From Aquitalea denitrificans (GTDB taxonomy: Bacteria; Pseudomonadota; Gammaproteobacteria; Burkholderiales; Chromobacteriaceae): a stretch of DNA of 64,000 nt. Location: assembly GCF_009856625.1 (NCBI RefSeq), contig NZ_CP047241.1, forward strand, positions 3,844,001-3,908,000. Reading direction: 5' to 3'. The translations under genes and the position numbers were made by a program. Below are positions 40,775 to 52,697 of the stretch, in pieces (within the stretch, counting starts at the first letter, position 1; the number at the start of each line of letters is the position of its first letter). The notes below the pieces were generated by a model. The model did not search any database. It was given only the letters and a program-made list of their open reading frames with translations, and had not been told where the DNA came from.

Positions 40775-40814
40775 TAAAAAGGCATCAAACCGGTTTTAGC
40801 CGAATTTGATGCCT
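40775..40814 (-). terminator. Terminator after murA
   Basis: AGGCATCAAA (40780-40789) and TTTGATGCCT (40805-40814) form a 10-bp perfect stem with a 15-nt loop that can itself pair in part (CCGGTTTTAGCCG). TTTTTATTTG follows on the minus strand, about 45 bp past the murA stop. Confidence 0.75.
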
Positions 40815-40857
40815 GATTTGGTCAAAAGTAATTTTACAGCGGCGTTGCGGTACCGCC

Positions 40858-42111
40858 TTAGCTGATACGCTCGATCTGCGCGCCTACAGCACCCAGCTTT
40901 TTCTCGATGTACTCGTAACCACGGTCAAGGTGATAGATACGGTCGACAATGGTTTCACCCTGCGCTACCAACCCTGCCAGCACCAGACTGGCGGAAGCAC
41001 GCAAGTCAGTGGCCATTACGGTGGCTCCGGACAACTTCTCGACACCATGCACCACGGCGGTATTACCCTCCACTTCGATGCGAGCACCCATACGATTGAG
41101 CTCCGGAACATGCATGAACCGGTTTTCGAAGATGGTTTCGGTCACCACGCCGGCACCTTCGGCAATGCAGTTGAGCGTCATCAGCTGTGCTTGCATATCA
41201 GTCGGGAATGCCGGATAAGGCAGGGTGCGGAAATTGATGGCCTTGGGACGGCGCTTCATGTCAAGCGAGATCCAGTCATCTCCGGCCTCGACTACTGCCC
41301 CCGCCTCCACCAGTTTATCCAGTACAGCTTCCATGCTGCGCGGCGCTGCATTACGCAGGATCAGATGGCCCTGCGTCATTGCCGCGGCAACCAGGAAGGT
41401 ACCGGCCTCGATACGGTCGGGCATGATGGCATATTCACAGCCATGCAGCTTGTCCACCCCGTCAATCACCAGGCGGTTGGTACCAATGCCACTGATACGG
41501 GCCCCCATGGCCACCAGACAGTTGGCCAGATCAGTCACTTCCGGCTCGCGTGCGGCGTTTTCCAGAATGGTGGTGCCATCGGCCAGTGCGGCTGCCATCA
41601 GCAGGTTTTCAGTACCGCCCACGGTCACCACATCCATCACGATGTGCGCGCCACGCAGGCGCTGTGCCTTGGCCTTGACGTAGCCATGCTCAATGATCAC
41701 CTCTGCCCCCATGGCGACCAGGCCCTTGATGTGCTGATCCACTGGCCGGCTGCCAATGGCACAGCCACCGGGCAGGGACACGGTTGCTTCACCAAAGCGC
41801 GCCAGTGTCGGGCCCAGTACCAGAATGGAAGCGCGCATGGTCTTCACCAGATCATACGGTGCCACCAGGCTGTCCAGGTGATCGGCGGTGATTTCCATTT
41901 CGTGCACATTGTCGGTCATCACCCGTACGCCCATGCCTTGCAGCAGCTTCTGGGTGGTGGAGATGTCACGCAGCATCGGCACATTGGTAAAGCGCATGGT
42001 GTCCGCGGTCAACAAGCTGGTACACAGAATCGGCAGCGCCGCATTCTTGGCACCGGACACGCGAATTTCACCATTTAGCGGACCATTGCCGCAGATTTTC
42101 AATTTATCCAT
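40858..42111 (-). CDS. murA: UDP-N-acetylglucosamine 1-carboxyvinyltransferase
   Basis: First committed step of peptidoglycan synthesis, adding enolpyruvate from PEP to UDP-GlcNAc. The 417-aa protein has the EPSP-synthase fold with Lys22 in SGAKNAALPIL and the catalytic, fosfomycin-reactive Cys117 in SLPGGCAIGSRPVDQH. Other landmarks are MDVVTVGGTENLLMAAALADG and PYPAFPTDMQAQL. Cys rather than Asp at the active site predicts fosfomycin-sensitive enzyme. Last gene of the yadG-yadH-ibaG-murA operon, 7 bp after ibaG. Probably essential. Confidence 0.97.
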   Translation of the reverse strand: MDKLKICGNGPLNGEIRVSGAKNAALPILCTSLLTADTMRFTNVPMLRDISTTQKLLQGMGVRVMTDNVHEMEITADHLDSLVAPYDLVKTMRASILVLGPTLARFGEATVSLPGGCAIGSRPVDQHIKGLVAMGAEVIIEHGYVKAKAQRLRGAHIVMDVVTVGGTENLLMAAALADGTTILENAAREPEVTDLANCLVAMGARISGIGTNRLVIDGVDKLHGCEYAIMPDRIEAGTFLVAAAMTQGHLILRNAAPRSMEAVLDKLVEAGAVVEAGDDWISLDMKRRPKAINFRTLPYPAFPTDMQAQLMTLNCIAEGAGVVTETIFENRFMHVPELNRMGARIEVEGNTAVVHGVEKLSGATVMATDLRASASLVLAGLVAQGETIVDRIYHLDRGYEYIEKKLGAVGAQIERIS

Positions 42112-42118
42112 ATAAGGA

Positions 42119-42367
42119 TCAGCCTTGGAGTTTTTCCCACTCGTCCGGCGTAGCAGCCTTGACGATGGAGAGGGCGTGGATTTCGTTGCTGGCCAGGCGG
42201 GTGGCGATAACTTCCTTCACCAGACGGTGACGATCGATCAGCCTCTTGCCGGCAAAATCCTGCGACACCACAGTAGCGTAGAAATGATGGCCATCACCCT
42301 CCACTTCGAGGTGGGAGCACTGAAGACCAGCAGCAATGTATTGTTTGACCTGTTCGGCAGAAATCAT
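42119..42367 (-). CDS. ibaG: BolA-family protein IbaG
   Basis: An 82-aa BolA-like protein: MISAEQVKQYIAAGLQCSHLEVEGDGHHFYATVVSQDFAGKRLIDRHRLV, with the conserved His and the HxxV helix, and VKAATPDEW at the end. BolA proteins bind [2Fe-2S] clusters with monothiol glutaredoxins. The ibaG-murA order is conserved in many proteobacteria, which supports this paralogue over bolA itself. Confidence 0.92.
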   Translation of the reverse strand: MISAEQVKQYIAAGLQCSHLEVEGDGHHFYATVVSQDFAGKRLIDRHRLVKEVIATRLASNEIHALSIVKAATPDEWEKLQG

Positions 42368-42389
42368 GTGTACATCCTGAAAAGGGATC

Positions 42390-43145
42390 CTAATGGCGCA
42401 GCTTGTAGCCTGACTTGATCAGCCACAAAGCCAGCCCGGAAAGCAAAATAAAACTGCCACCAACCACGCCCAGCGACAGCCATGGGCTGACGTCGGCCTG
42501 GCCGAAAAAGCCGTAACGGAACCCGTCGATCATAAAGAACACCGGGTTGACATGCGATACGGCGTACCAAAATGGCGGCAGGCTGTTAATCGAGTAGAAC
42601 ACGCCAGACAGGAAAGTCAGCGGCATGATCAAAAAGTTCTGGAAAGCAGCAAGTTGATCGAATTTTTCTGCCCAGATACCGGCAATCACCCCCAAGGTAC
42701 CCAACACGCCGCAGCCCAGGATAGCGAACAACAGCACCCACAAAGGATTGCTGGGCAAAGGCAGGCCAAACCAGGCCGTCATCACCAGCACCCCGGCTCC
42801 AACCGCCAGGCCGCGCACAATCGCAGCCAGCATATAGGCAGCAAAGAACTCCAGCGCAGTCAGCGGCGGCAACAGCAGGAACACGATATTGCCAGTAATC
42901 TTGGACTGGATCAGGCTGGACGAGCTGTTGGCAAACGCATTCTGCGCCATGGACATCATCGCCAGGCCAGGAATCAGAAAGGCGGTATAGCTGACACCGG
43001 GATAGGCCTCGACATGACGCGACATCACATGCGAGAAAATCAGCTGGTACATCAGCGCCGTCAATACCGGTGCGGCTACCGTCTGGAAAGCCACCTTCCA
43101 GAAACGCACCAACTCTTTGCGGAACAAGGTCAGGAAGCCCTGCAT
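42390..43145 (-). CDS. yadH: ABC-2 type transporter permease (YadH-like)
   Basis: A 251-aa permease with six helices and the ABC-2 signature in the middle (IAGIWAEKFDQLAAFQNFLIMPLTFLSGVFYSINSLPPFW). It starts with MQGFLTLFRKELVRFWKVAFQTVAAPVLTALMYQLIF. Exports an unknown substrate with the ATPase encoded directly upstream, whose stop it overlaps by one base (TGATG). In beta- and gammaproteobacteria this pair often precedes ibaG-murA. The symbol is by similarity only. Confidence 0.85.
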   Translation of the reverse strand: MQGFLTLFRKELVRFWKVAFQTVAAPVLTALMYQLIFSHVMSRHVEAYPGVSYTAFLIPGLAMMSMAQNAFANSSSSLIQSKITGNIVFLLLPPLTALEFFAAYMLAAIVRGLAVGAGVLVMTAWFGLPLPSNPLWVLLFAILGCGVLGTLGVIAGIWAEKFDQLAAFQNFLIMPLTFLSGVFYSINSLPPFWYAVSHVNPVFFMIDGFRYGFFGQADVSPWLSLGVVGGSFILLSGLALWLIKSGYKLRH

Positions 43146-44047
43146 CAGGCACGTCCTCCATGCATCATGTTCACAAATACGCTCTCCAGATCAATCTCGA
43201 CCACATTCAACTCCCGCACGGCCACACCGGCTTCACGCAAGGTCGCCAGCACCCCTTCCAGCTGGCCGATATCCGCCAGTCGCAACACCACTCTGCCATC
43301 CTCTTCCCGCACCTTGCGGTTGGACAGGCTCTCCGGTAGCGGCCCGGCCAGCTTGAAGGCAATCTCACGCTCTTTGCCGTGCTGCAGCAGCTTGTCCTTG
43401 CTTTCCAGGGCCACCAGCTTGCCGCGCTTGAGCATGGCAATACGGTTGCACAAGGTTTCCGCCTCTTCCAGGTAGTGGGTAGTCAGCACGATGGTATGCC
43501 CTACCTCGTTCAGCTCCTTGACGAAAGACCACAGACTCTGGCGCAACTCCACATCCACGCCAGCCGTTGGCTCGTCCAACACCATCACCGGCGGGCGGTG
43601 TACCAAGGCCTGCGCCACCATAACGCGGCGCTTCATCCCGCCAGACAAGGCACGTAAATTGGCATTGGCTTTGTCTGCCAAACCAAGCTTGGACAGCAAT
43701 TCATCAATCCAGTCGTCGTTACGGGTCAGGCCAAAATAACCAGACTGAAAGCGCAATGTCTCGCGCACCGAGAGAAACGGATCAAATACCAGCTCCTGTG
43801 GAACCACACCCAGACTCATGCGTGCGGCACGAAAATCACGAAACACATCATGTCCCATGATACGGATGCTGCCACTATCAGGACGCGACAAGCCCGCCAT
43901 GGCCGAAATCAGTGTCGTCTTGCCTGCACCATTAGGCCCAAGCAAGGCAAAGAACTCACCTGGCTCAACACTGATGCTGACATCATCCAGAGCTTGCAAG
44001 CTGCCATAGCGCTTACTCACCGCTTTTATTTCGATAGCCGAGGGCAT
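43145..44047 (-). CDS. yadG: ABC transporter ATP-binding protein (YadG-like)
   Basis: A 300-aa ATPase of the DrrA/CcmA type with Walker A GPNGAGKTTLISAMAGL (about 36-52), Q-loop VVPQELVFDPFLSVRETL, signature LSGGMKRRVMVAQALVHRPPVMVLDEPTAGVD, and switch His TTHYLEEAE. A C-terminal domain of about 75 residues follows (REIAFKLAGPLPESL). First gene of the operon with the permease. ATG 44047 is the start (MPSAIEIKAVSKRYG). Substrate unknown. Confidence 0.88.
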   Translation of the reverse strand: MPSAIEIKAVSKRYGSLQALDDVSISVEPGEFFALLGPNGAGKTTLISAMAGLSRPDSGSIRIMGHDVFRDFRAARMSLGVVPQELVFDPFLSVRETLRFQSGYFGLTRNDDWIDELLSKLGLADKANANLRALSGGMKRRVMVAQALVHRPPVMVLDEPTAGVDVELRQSLWSFVKELNEVGHTIVLTTHYLEEAETLCNRIAMLKRGKLVALESKDKLLQHGKEREIAFKLAGPLPESLSNRKVREEDGRVVLRLADIGQLEGVLATLREAGVAVRELNVVEIDLESVFVNMMHGGRA

Positions 44048-44421
44048 GTGCTTATCAAATGCTTTGAAAAAAGAGTGCGATTATACCGCTGCCTCTGCAA
44101 GCCGTGGAATTGTTGTACCAACAAGCCAGCCAACGACCACTTGCCATCCGCTCACAACCATCCGCGAAAGCAGCGTGCAGCCGCAACATGGCACCGATTT
44201 TCCCCGGTTAAGAACAGCCACACGGCCAAGGGCCGCATTTTCAGAAGTCGCATCGCCAAGCCAGAAGGGGTGGCGCGGTGGCAAAGACTGTTGTTTTTAA
44301 AGCACATCAATGCAGAAGGGGTATAAGGCTTGGACGCCGTGCAAGACTACGACAGCGAGATCTTGACCAGGCTGCAAGCAGGATATGCAACCACGGCGGC
44401 CTCCGGGCCAGCCGAAACGCA
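44048..44421. other. Gene-free gap between yadG and rRNA operon 2
   Basis: About 375 bp. The yadG promoter should lie here. No ORF with coding character, tRNA or repeat was found. Short frames that run on into the 5S gene are spurious. Confidence 0.5.
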
Positions 44422-44423
44422 CA

Positions 44424-44449
44424 AAGCCCAGCTCGATTGAGCTGGGCTT
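44424..44449 (-). terminator. Hairpin after the 5S of rRNA operon 2
   Basis: AAGCCCAGCTC / GAGCTGGGCTT, GATT loop, identical to the hairpin between the 5S genes in operon 1. On the transcribed strand TTTGTGCG follows, so the U-tract is short. Confidence 0.65.
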
Positions 44450-44459
44450 CTGTATGGGG

Positions 44460-44576
44460 AGTCTGGCGGTGTCCTACTTTCACATGGCGAATGCCACACT
44501 ATCATCGGCGCTAAGGCGTTTCACGGTCCTGTTCGGGATGGGAAGGCGTGGGACCACCTCGCTATGGCCACCAGAC
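44460..44576 (-). rRNA. rrf: 5S ribosomal RNA, operon 2
   Basis: Identical to the proximal 5S of operon 1, with helix I GTCTGGTGG / CCGCCAGAC. Only one 5S gene is present in this operon. Confidence 0.95.
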
Positions 44577-44608
44577 ATAAACTGTCAACAAACTTGAAGA
44601 AGCCTTGT

Positions 44609-44725
44609 GGGGAGTAGAGAGTCGGGAGTAGAGAGTTGTCTCTGCCCGCTCTTGTCCTGCTCTCCGTTTCGGGGTAGTTCGTCAGTTGCAGGGGTTTACT
44701 CCCCACTCCCACCTCTCTACTCCCG
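44609..44725. repeat. Accessory inverted repeat in the 23S-5S spacer of operon 2
   Basis: Same arms as in operon 1: GGGGAGTAGAGAG, CGGGAGTAGAGAG and the complement CTCTCTACTCCCG (44713-44725). The spacer is one G shorter than in operon 1. Confidence 0.75.
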
Positions 44726-44805
44726 CCTTAATTAGTCTTGGATCTTTGATCGCGTCGCACATGCACTATCCGTCAGCCCGGTTTCCCAAGCCACTCAAAT
44801 GATAG

Positions 44806-47693
<2,888 letters not shown>

Positions 47694-47970
47694 CTATCAT
47701 TTCAGTAACCTAGATTACCAATCCGACAGAATTGTGTTTGTGCGACATGTCACACCGCCCCTTTTGATATGGCGACATGACATTAGATACAATCAAATTC
47801 CCAAGATGACGATTTGTCCTGCATGCAGAGTTAACTCCATGCATTTCATTTCGCCGTCTAATTAATTCGGCTTCTTCAGTTTGTTAAAGATCGGGCATTG
47901 TAAAAACAACGCAAACAGAAATTCACGCAGCAATAAAATGCTGTGTGCGCTTTTGTTTGCACTGTAAGAA
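47694..47970 (-). other. Internal spacer between tRNA-Ala and 23S, operon 2
   Basis: 277 bp matching the operon 1 spacer, with the boxA-like CGATCTTTAAC and the arm of the 23S processing stem. No gene. Confidence 0.7.
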
Positions 47971-48046
47971 TGGTGGAGGATGACGGGATCGAACCGACGA
48001 CCCCCTGCTTGCAAAGCAGGTGCTCTCCCAACTGAGCTAATCCCCC
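47971..48046 (-). tRNA. tRNA-Ala (anticodon TGC), operon 2
   Basis: Identical to the operon 1 gene, 76 nt with encoded CCA. Confidence 0.97.
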
Positions 48047-48050
48047 AAAC

Positions 48051-48127
48051 TGGTGGGTCTGGTAGGACTCGAACCTACGACCCCTGCGTTATCAACACAG
48101 TGCTCTAACCAGCTGAGCTACAAACCC
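48051..48127 (-). tRNA. tRNA-Ile (anticodon GAT), operon 2
   Basis: Identical to the operon 1 gene, 77 nt with encoded CCA. Confidence 0.97.
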
Positions 48128-48188
48128 AGTTACTACCCTTAAATCATGAATAACCGATAGGCTGTGAGTACTTGACAATCGCCTTCTC

Positions 48189-49729
<1,541 letters not shown>

Positions 49730-49907
49730 TCTCATAGCAAATTTTCTGGCACGCAAGATCAAAGAAAATAACAAGTATTTCTTGTCTTGCAGTGCAAGTA
49801 TTTGGCTTTCGCCAAGCACTCACACCTATCGGTTATTCTGTTTTTTAAAGAGCGGTGCAGGTCGCTGCGTTTCGTTTCCGTCGCTGCGTTGTCTGCTGAG
49901 GAGGCGA
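49730..49907 (-). other. rRNA operon 2 leader region
   Basis: Same leader as operon 1, with boxA-like CGCTCTTTAA (complement at 49845-49854) and the 5' processing arm. No coding potential. Confidence 0.7.
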
Positions 49908-49936
49908 ACTATACCGCCACACCCACCCCTCGTCAA
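49908..49936 (-). promoter_or_regulatory. rRNA operon 2 promoter
   Basis: TTGACG (-35, complement at 49931-49936), 17 bp, TATAGT (-10, complement at 49908-49913). The hexamers are identical to operon 1 but the spacer carries three substitutions, and the sequence upstream of about 49954 is unrelated, so UP-element and Fis input may differ between the operons. Confidence 0.85.
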
Positions 49937-50100
49937 CACTTTGTGCGAAGAAATATGCAATATTTCCGAGATCGATATTCAAGTCATTGTTTTTAAATGA
50001 AACCCTCTACCGTAGTAGATTGCTGCTGGCCACTCTGGTGTGACACAAACGAAATATCACCATGATAATGAGCAGCCAATTTCTGCCACTCAGCCACCGA

Positions 50101-50733
50101 ATGACCTCACCTACCTGGATTTTTGACCTCGACGACACACTGCATAACGCCAGCCTGGGTATATTTGCCCAGATCAGCCGCATGATGAACCTGTACATGG
50201 AGCATCACTTGCAGATGACTGAAGCAGAAGCACGCCATCTGCGCACACTGTACTGGCATCGCTACGGGGCAACGCTGCAAGGATTGGTCCGCCATCATGG
50301 CGTGGATGCGCATCATTTCCTGCAGGAAACCCATCAGCTTGATCAGTTATATGATTGGCTGGAGTGGGAGCCAAAGCTGACAGCAACCCTGCAGCACTTG
50401 CCTGGCCGCAAATTCGTACTTTCGAATGGGCCCCAGCACTATATAGAGGGCCTATTGGATCGAATGCGCATTCGGCCCCTTATTGCTGCTTGCTACGGTA
50501 TGGAGCGCATGCGGTTTCATCCCAAGCCGGACCGTCGAGGCTTCCGGGCAATGCTACAAGCAGAAAGACTTGATCCTTCACTCTGCATCATGGTGGAAGA
50601 TTCACTCCCCAATCTGCATGCCGCCAAGTCTCTGGGCATGCGCACTGTGTGGATTAGCAAACAGTGCCGCAAACCGGCATTTGTCGACATGCGGATAAGT
50701 CGACTAAACCAGCTACTGCACCGTGCCTGGTAG
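50101..50733 (+). CDS. HAD-family hydrolase, pyrimidine 5'-nucleotidase type
   Basis: A 210-aa HAD phosphatase: motif I TWIFDLDDTLHNASLGIF with nucleophile Asp, motif II in KFVLSNGPQHYIEGLL, motif III Lys in FHPKPDRRGF, motif IV MVEDSLPNLHAAKSLGMRTVW. The SNG-x-x-x-Y and H-x-KP pattern matches the Sdt1/PPM1-like pyrimidine 5'-nucleotidases that clear UMP/CMP and modified nucleotides. ATG 50101 (MTSPTWIFDLDD) gives the usual family start; in-frame ATGs at 50062 and 50068 would add up to 13 residues. None has a clear ribosome site. It is divergent from the rRNA promoter and convergent with the next gene. Confidence 0.85.
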   Translation: MTSPTWIFDLDDTLHNASLGIFAQISRMMNLYMEHHLQMTEAEARHLRTLYWHRYGATLQGLVRHHGVDAHHFLQETHQLDQLYDWLEWEPKLTATLQHLPGRKFVLSNGPQHYIEGLLDRMRIRPLIAACYGMERMRFHPKPDRRGFRAMLQAERLDPSLCIMVEDSLPNLHAAKSLGMRTVWISKQCRKPAFVDMRISRLNQLLHRAW

Positions 50734-50754
50734 GAGCGCATTGCCACGCAGAAA

Positions 50755-51810
50755 TTACCAACGCCCTTCATAGAAGAAACGGCGATAGCGTTCTACCCAA
50801 CTTGCAATCTCGTAGCCATTTTCATCTAGCCATTGTGGCTGGTAATAGCTATTCAGATAGCGATTGCCATCGTCGCAGATCAAGGTAACGACTGAGCCGT
50901 GACGACCATTCTTTACCATATCGCTAACCAGCTCGCAGACACCGTACAGATTGGTACCCGTTGAGCCACCGCACTTACGCCCCATCACTTCTTCCAAGAA
51001 ATGGATGGCTGCATAGCTGGCCACATTGGGAACGCGGATGACCTTGTCGATGACCGTGGGAATGAAGGACGGTTCGACCCGGGGGCGACCTATGCCCTCC
51101 ACCCCGGAGCCGCCTTCGCAGCGGCAATCGGTTTTTCCGCTGTAATAACTGTCGTAGAACACCGAATTTTCCGGATCCACCACGCAGATCTGGGTGGCCA
51201 GCTTCTGATAACGCGTATAGCGACCAAAGGTGGCTGAAGTCCCACCCGTACCGGCACCGCAGACAATCCACTCGGGAACCGGATTTGGCTCCAGTTCCAT
51301 CTGCTTGAAGATGGTGTCGGCGATATTGTTATTGCCGCGCCAGTCGGTAGCTCGTTCGGCATAGGTGAACTGATCCATGTAATGGCCATTCAACTCTTGT
51401 GCCAGACGACGTGACTCTTCGTAGATGGTGGCCGGGTCGTCAACCAGATGGCAGCGACCGCCATAAAACTCGATGGAGCGGATTTTTTCAGCAGATGTGC
51501 CACGCGGCATTACCGCAATGAAAGGCAGGCCCAGCAAACGGGCAAAGTAAGCCTCGGATACTGCGGTACTGCCGCTGGAAGCCTCGATAATGGTGGTGTT
51601 GTAACGAATCCAGCCATTACACAAGCCATATAGAAATAGTGAACGTGCCAGGCGGTGCTTGAGACTACCGGTGGGATGTGTGGACTCGTCCTTGAAATAC
51701 AACTGGATTTGCGGCAGCGCCGGAATCTGCAGCGGTATCAGATGCGTGTCGCTGGAGCGGTTGAAATCCGCTTCGATCTTGCGGATGGCGGTGCTAGCCC
51801 AATTGCCCAT
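50755..51810 (-). CDS. PLP-dependent cysteine synthase/cysteine desulfhydrase family protein
   Basis: A 351-aa fold-type II PLP enzyme. The Schiff-base lysine is Lys51 in STHPTGSLKHRLARSL; the phosphate loop is CGAGTGGTSATFGRY and the substrate loop is IEASSGSTAVSEAYFA. GKTDCRCEGGSGVEGIGRPRVEPSF and the C-terminal GRKCGGSTGTNLYGV are not found in CysK/CysM but do occur in the bacterial CdsH/yeast Cds1 group, which cleaves L-cysteine to pyruvate, ammonia and H2S. CdsH-like desulfhydrase is therefore the best guess, cysteine synthase the alternative. ATG 51810 follows GGAGATAAAA. A palindrome sits 25 bp upstream. Confidence 0.82.
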   Translation of the reverse strand: MGNWASTAIRKIEADFNRSSDTHLIPLQIPALPQIQLYFKDESTHPTGSLKHRLARSLFLYGLCNGWIRYNTTIIEASSGSTAVSEAYFARLLGLPFIAVMPRGTSAEKIRSIEFYGGRCHLVDDPATIYEESRRLAQELNGHYMDQFTYAERATDWRGNNNIADTIFKQMELEPNPVPEWIVCGAGTGGTSATFGRYTRYQKLATQICVVDPENSVFYDSYYSGKTDCRCEGGSGVEGIGRPRVEPSFIPTVIDKVIRVPNVASYAAIHFLEEVMGRKCGGSTGTNLYGVCELVSDMVKNGRHGSVVTLICDDGNRYLNSYYQPQWLDENGYEIASWVERYRRFFYEGRW

Positions 51811-51834
51811 TTTTATCTCCTTAATGCATAAATT

Positions 51835-51851
51835 TAGAATACATTATTCTA
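51835..51851. promoter_or_regulatory. Candidate operator of the cysteine desulfhydrase-like gene
   Basis: TAGAAT-N5-ATTCTA is a perfect 6-bp inverted repeat 25 bp upstream of the ATG on an AT-rich stretch. YAG...CTR half-sites are also used by Lrp/AsnC regulators, and an Lrp-type protein controls the equivalent desulfhydrase genes in enterics; the spacing here is two bases wider than the Lrp consensus. Confidence 0.4.
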
Positions 51852-51863
51852 TTGCACGGAAAT

Positions 51864-51893
51864 AAAAAAAGCGCCTCCGGCAGGAGGCGCTTT
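51864..51893 (-). terminator. Terminator after ompW
   Basis: GCGCCTCC / GGAGGCGC, an 8-bp GC stem with a GGCA loop, followed on the minus strand by seven T. About 24 bp past the ompW-like stop. Confidence 0.9.
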
Positions 51894-51913
51894 CTTGCGG
51901 CAAAACAAGTTGC

Positions 51914-52549
51914 TTAGAACTTGGTACCGATACCCAGACCAACCACCAGCGGATCGATCTTCAGGGTGCCAACGGAAGCACCAGTGGATTGAGTGGTTAC
52001 GTCGGTCTTCATCCAGATCTTTTTCACGTCAACGTTGACGAAGAAGCTCTTGCTGATCGGGAAGTCGGCACCGATTTGCAGGGCCGGACCGTAGCTGTTC
52101 TTCTTCACGTTCAGATCAGTACCAGCTGCGGAAAGCCCATTGTTATAGAAACGGGTGTAGTTGATACCGGCACCAACATAGGGACGGAATACGGTGCTGT
52201 CCGGGGAGAAGTGATACTGCAGGGTAACAGTCGGCGGCAGGGCAGATACTTTCCCCAGAGAAACATCGCCCAAAGTGCTGGAATGAGCAGTAACGCTGTG
52301 ACGGCTGGTACCCAAGATCAGTTCAGCACCGATGTTGTTGGTGATCATGTAGGTGAAGTCCAGTTCCGGCACGGTATCATCATTGGCATCTACACCGGTC
52401 AGATTCAACGCAGAACCGACAGTACCGTTACTCCAAGAGGAGGACGGGTTCACATTGATCACGCGGAAACGCGCGATGATGTCGCCTTGGGCGGCGAAGG
52501 CACTAGCGGAAATCAGACCGATGGCCGCAGCCAGAGCAAGCTTTTTCAT
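51914..52549 (-). CDS. ompW: OmpW-family outer-membrane protein
   Basis: A 211-aa eight-stranded barrel porin. The signal peptide MKKLALAAAIGLISASAFA is cleaved before AQGD. Family blocks are IIARFRVINVNPSSS, VPELDFTYMITNNIGAELILGTSRH, LPPTVTLQYHFSPDSTVFRPYVGAGINYTRFY, and the terminal VGLGIGTKF with the C-terminal Phe used for outer-membrane insertion. ATG 52549 has GGAG upstream; the longer frame to 52657 lacks a signal. OmpW takes up small hydrophobic compounds and responds to oxygen and osmotic stress in other bacteria. Confidence 0.93.
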   Translation of the reverse strand: MKKLALAAAIGLISASAFAAQGDIIARFRVINVNPSSSWSNGTVGSALNLTGVDANDDTVPELDFTYMITNNIGAELILGTSRHSVTAHSSTLGDVSLGKVSALPPTVTLQYHFSPDSTVFRPYVGAGINYTRFYNNGLSAAGTDLNVKKNSYGPALQIGADFPISKSFFVNVDVKKIWMKTDVTTQSTGASVGTLKIDPLVVGLGIGTKF

Positions 52550-52697
52550 TTTGTATTCTCCAAGAGTGTAGGCAAGTTCACGGTCTTGGGCCACTACCGT
52601 AATTGACTTTCTAATAGGCCGGCAGTAGCTTGCGACGTTCAAGCGGAGGTTAACCAAACCTCCCGGTCAAAACTTTGCTTAAGATCATGAAACAGTC

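Noticed and set aside
40930..42078. Plus-strand 382-codon frame over murA
   Set aside because: Shadow; MurA on the minus strand is unambiguous and the plus-strand product is His/Gln-rich without motifs.
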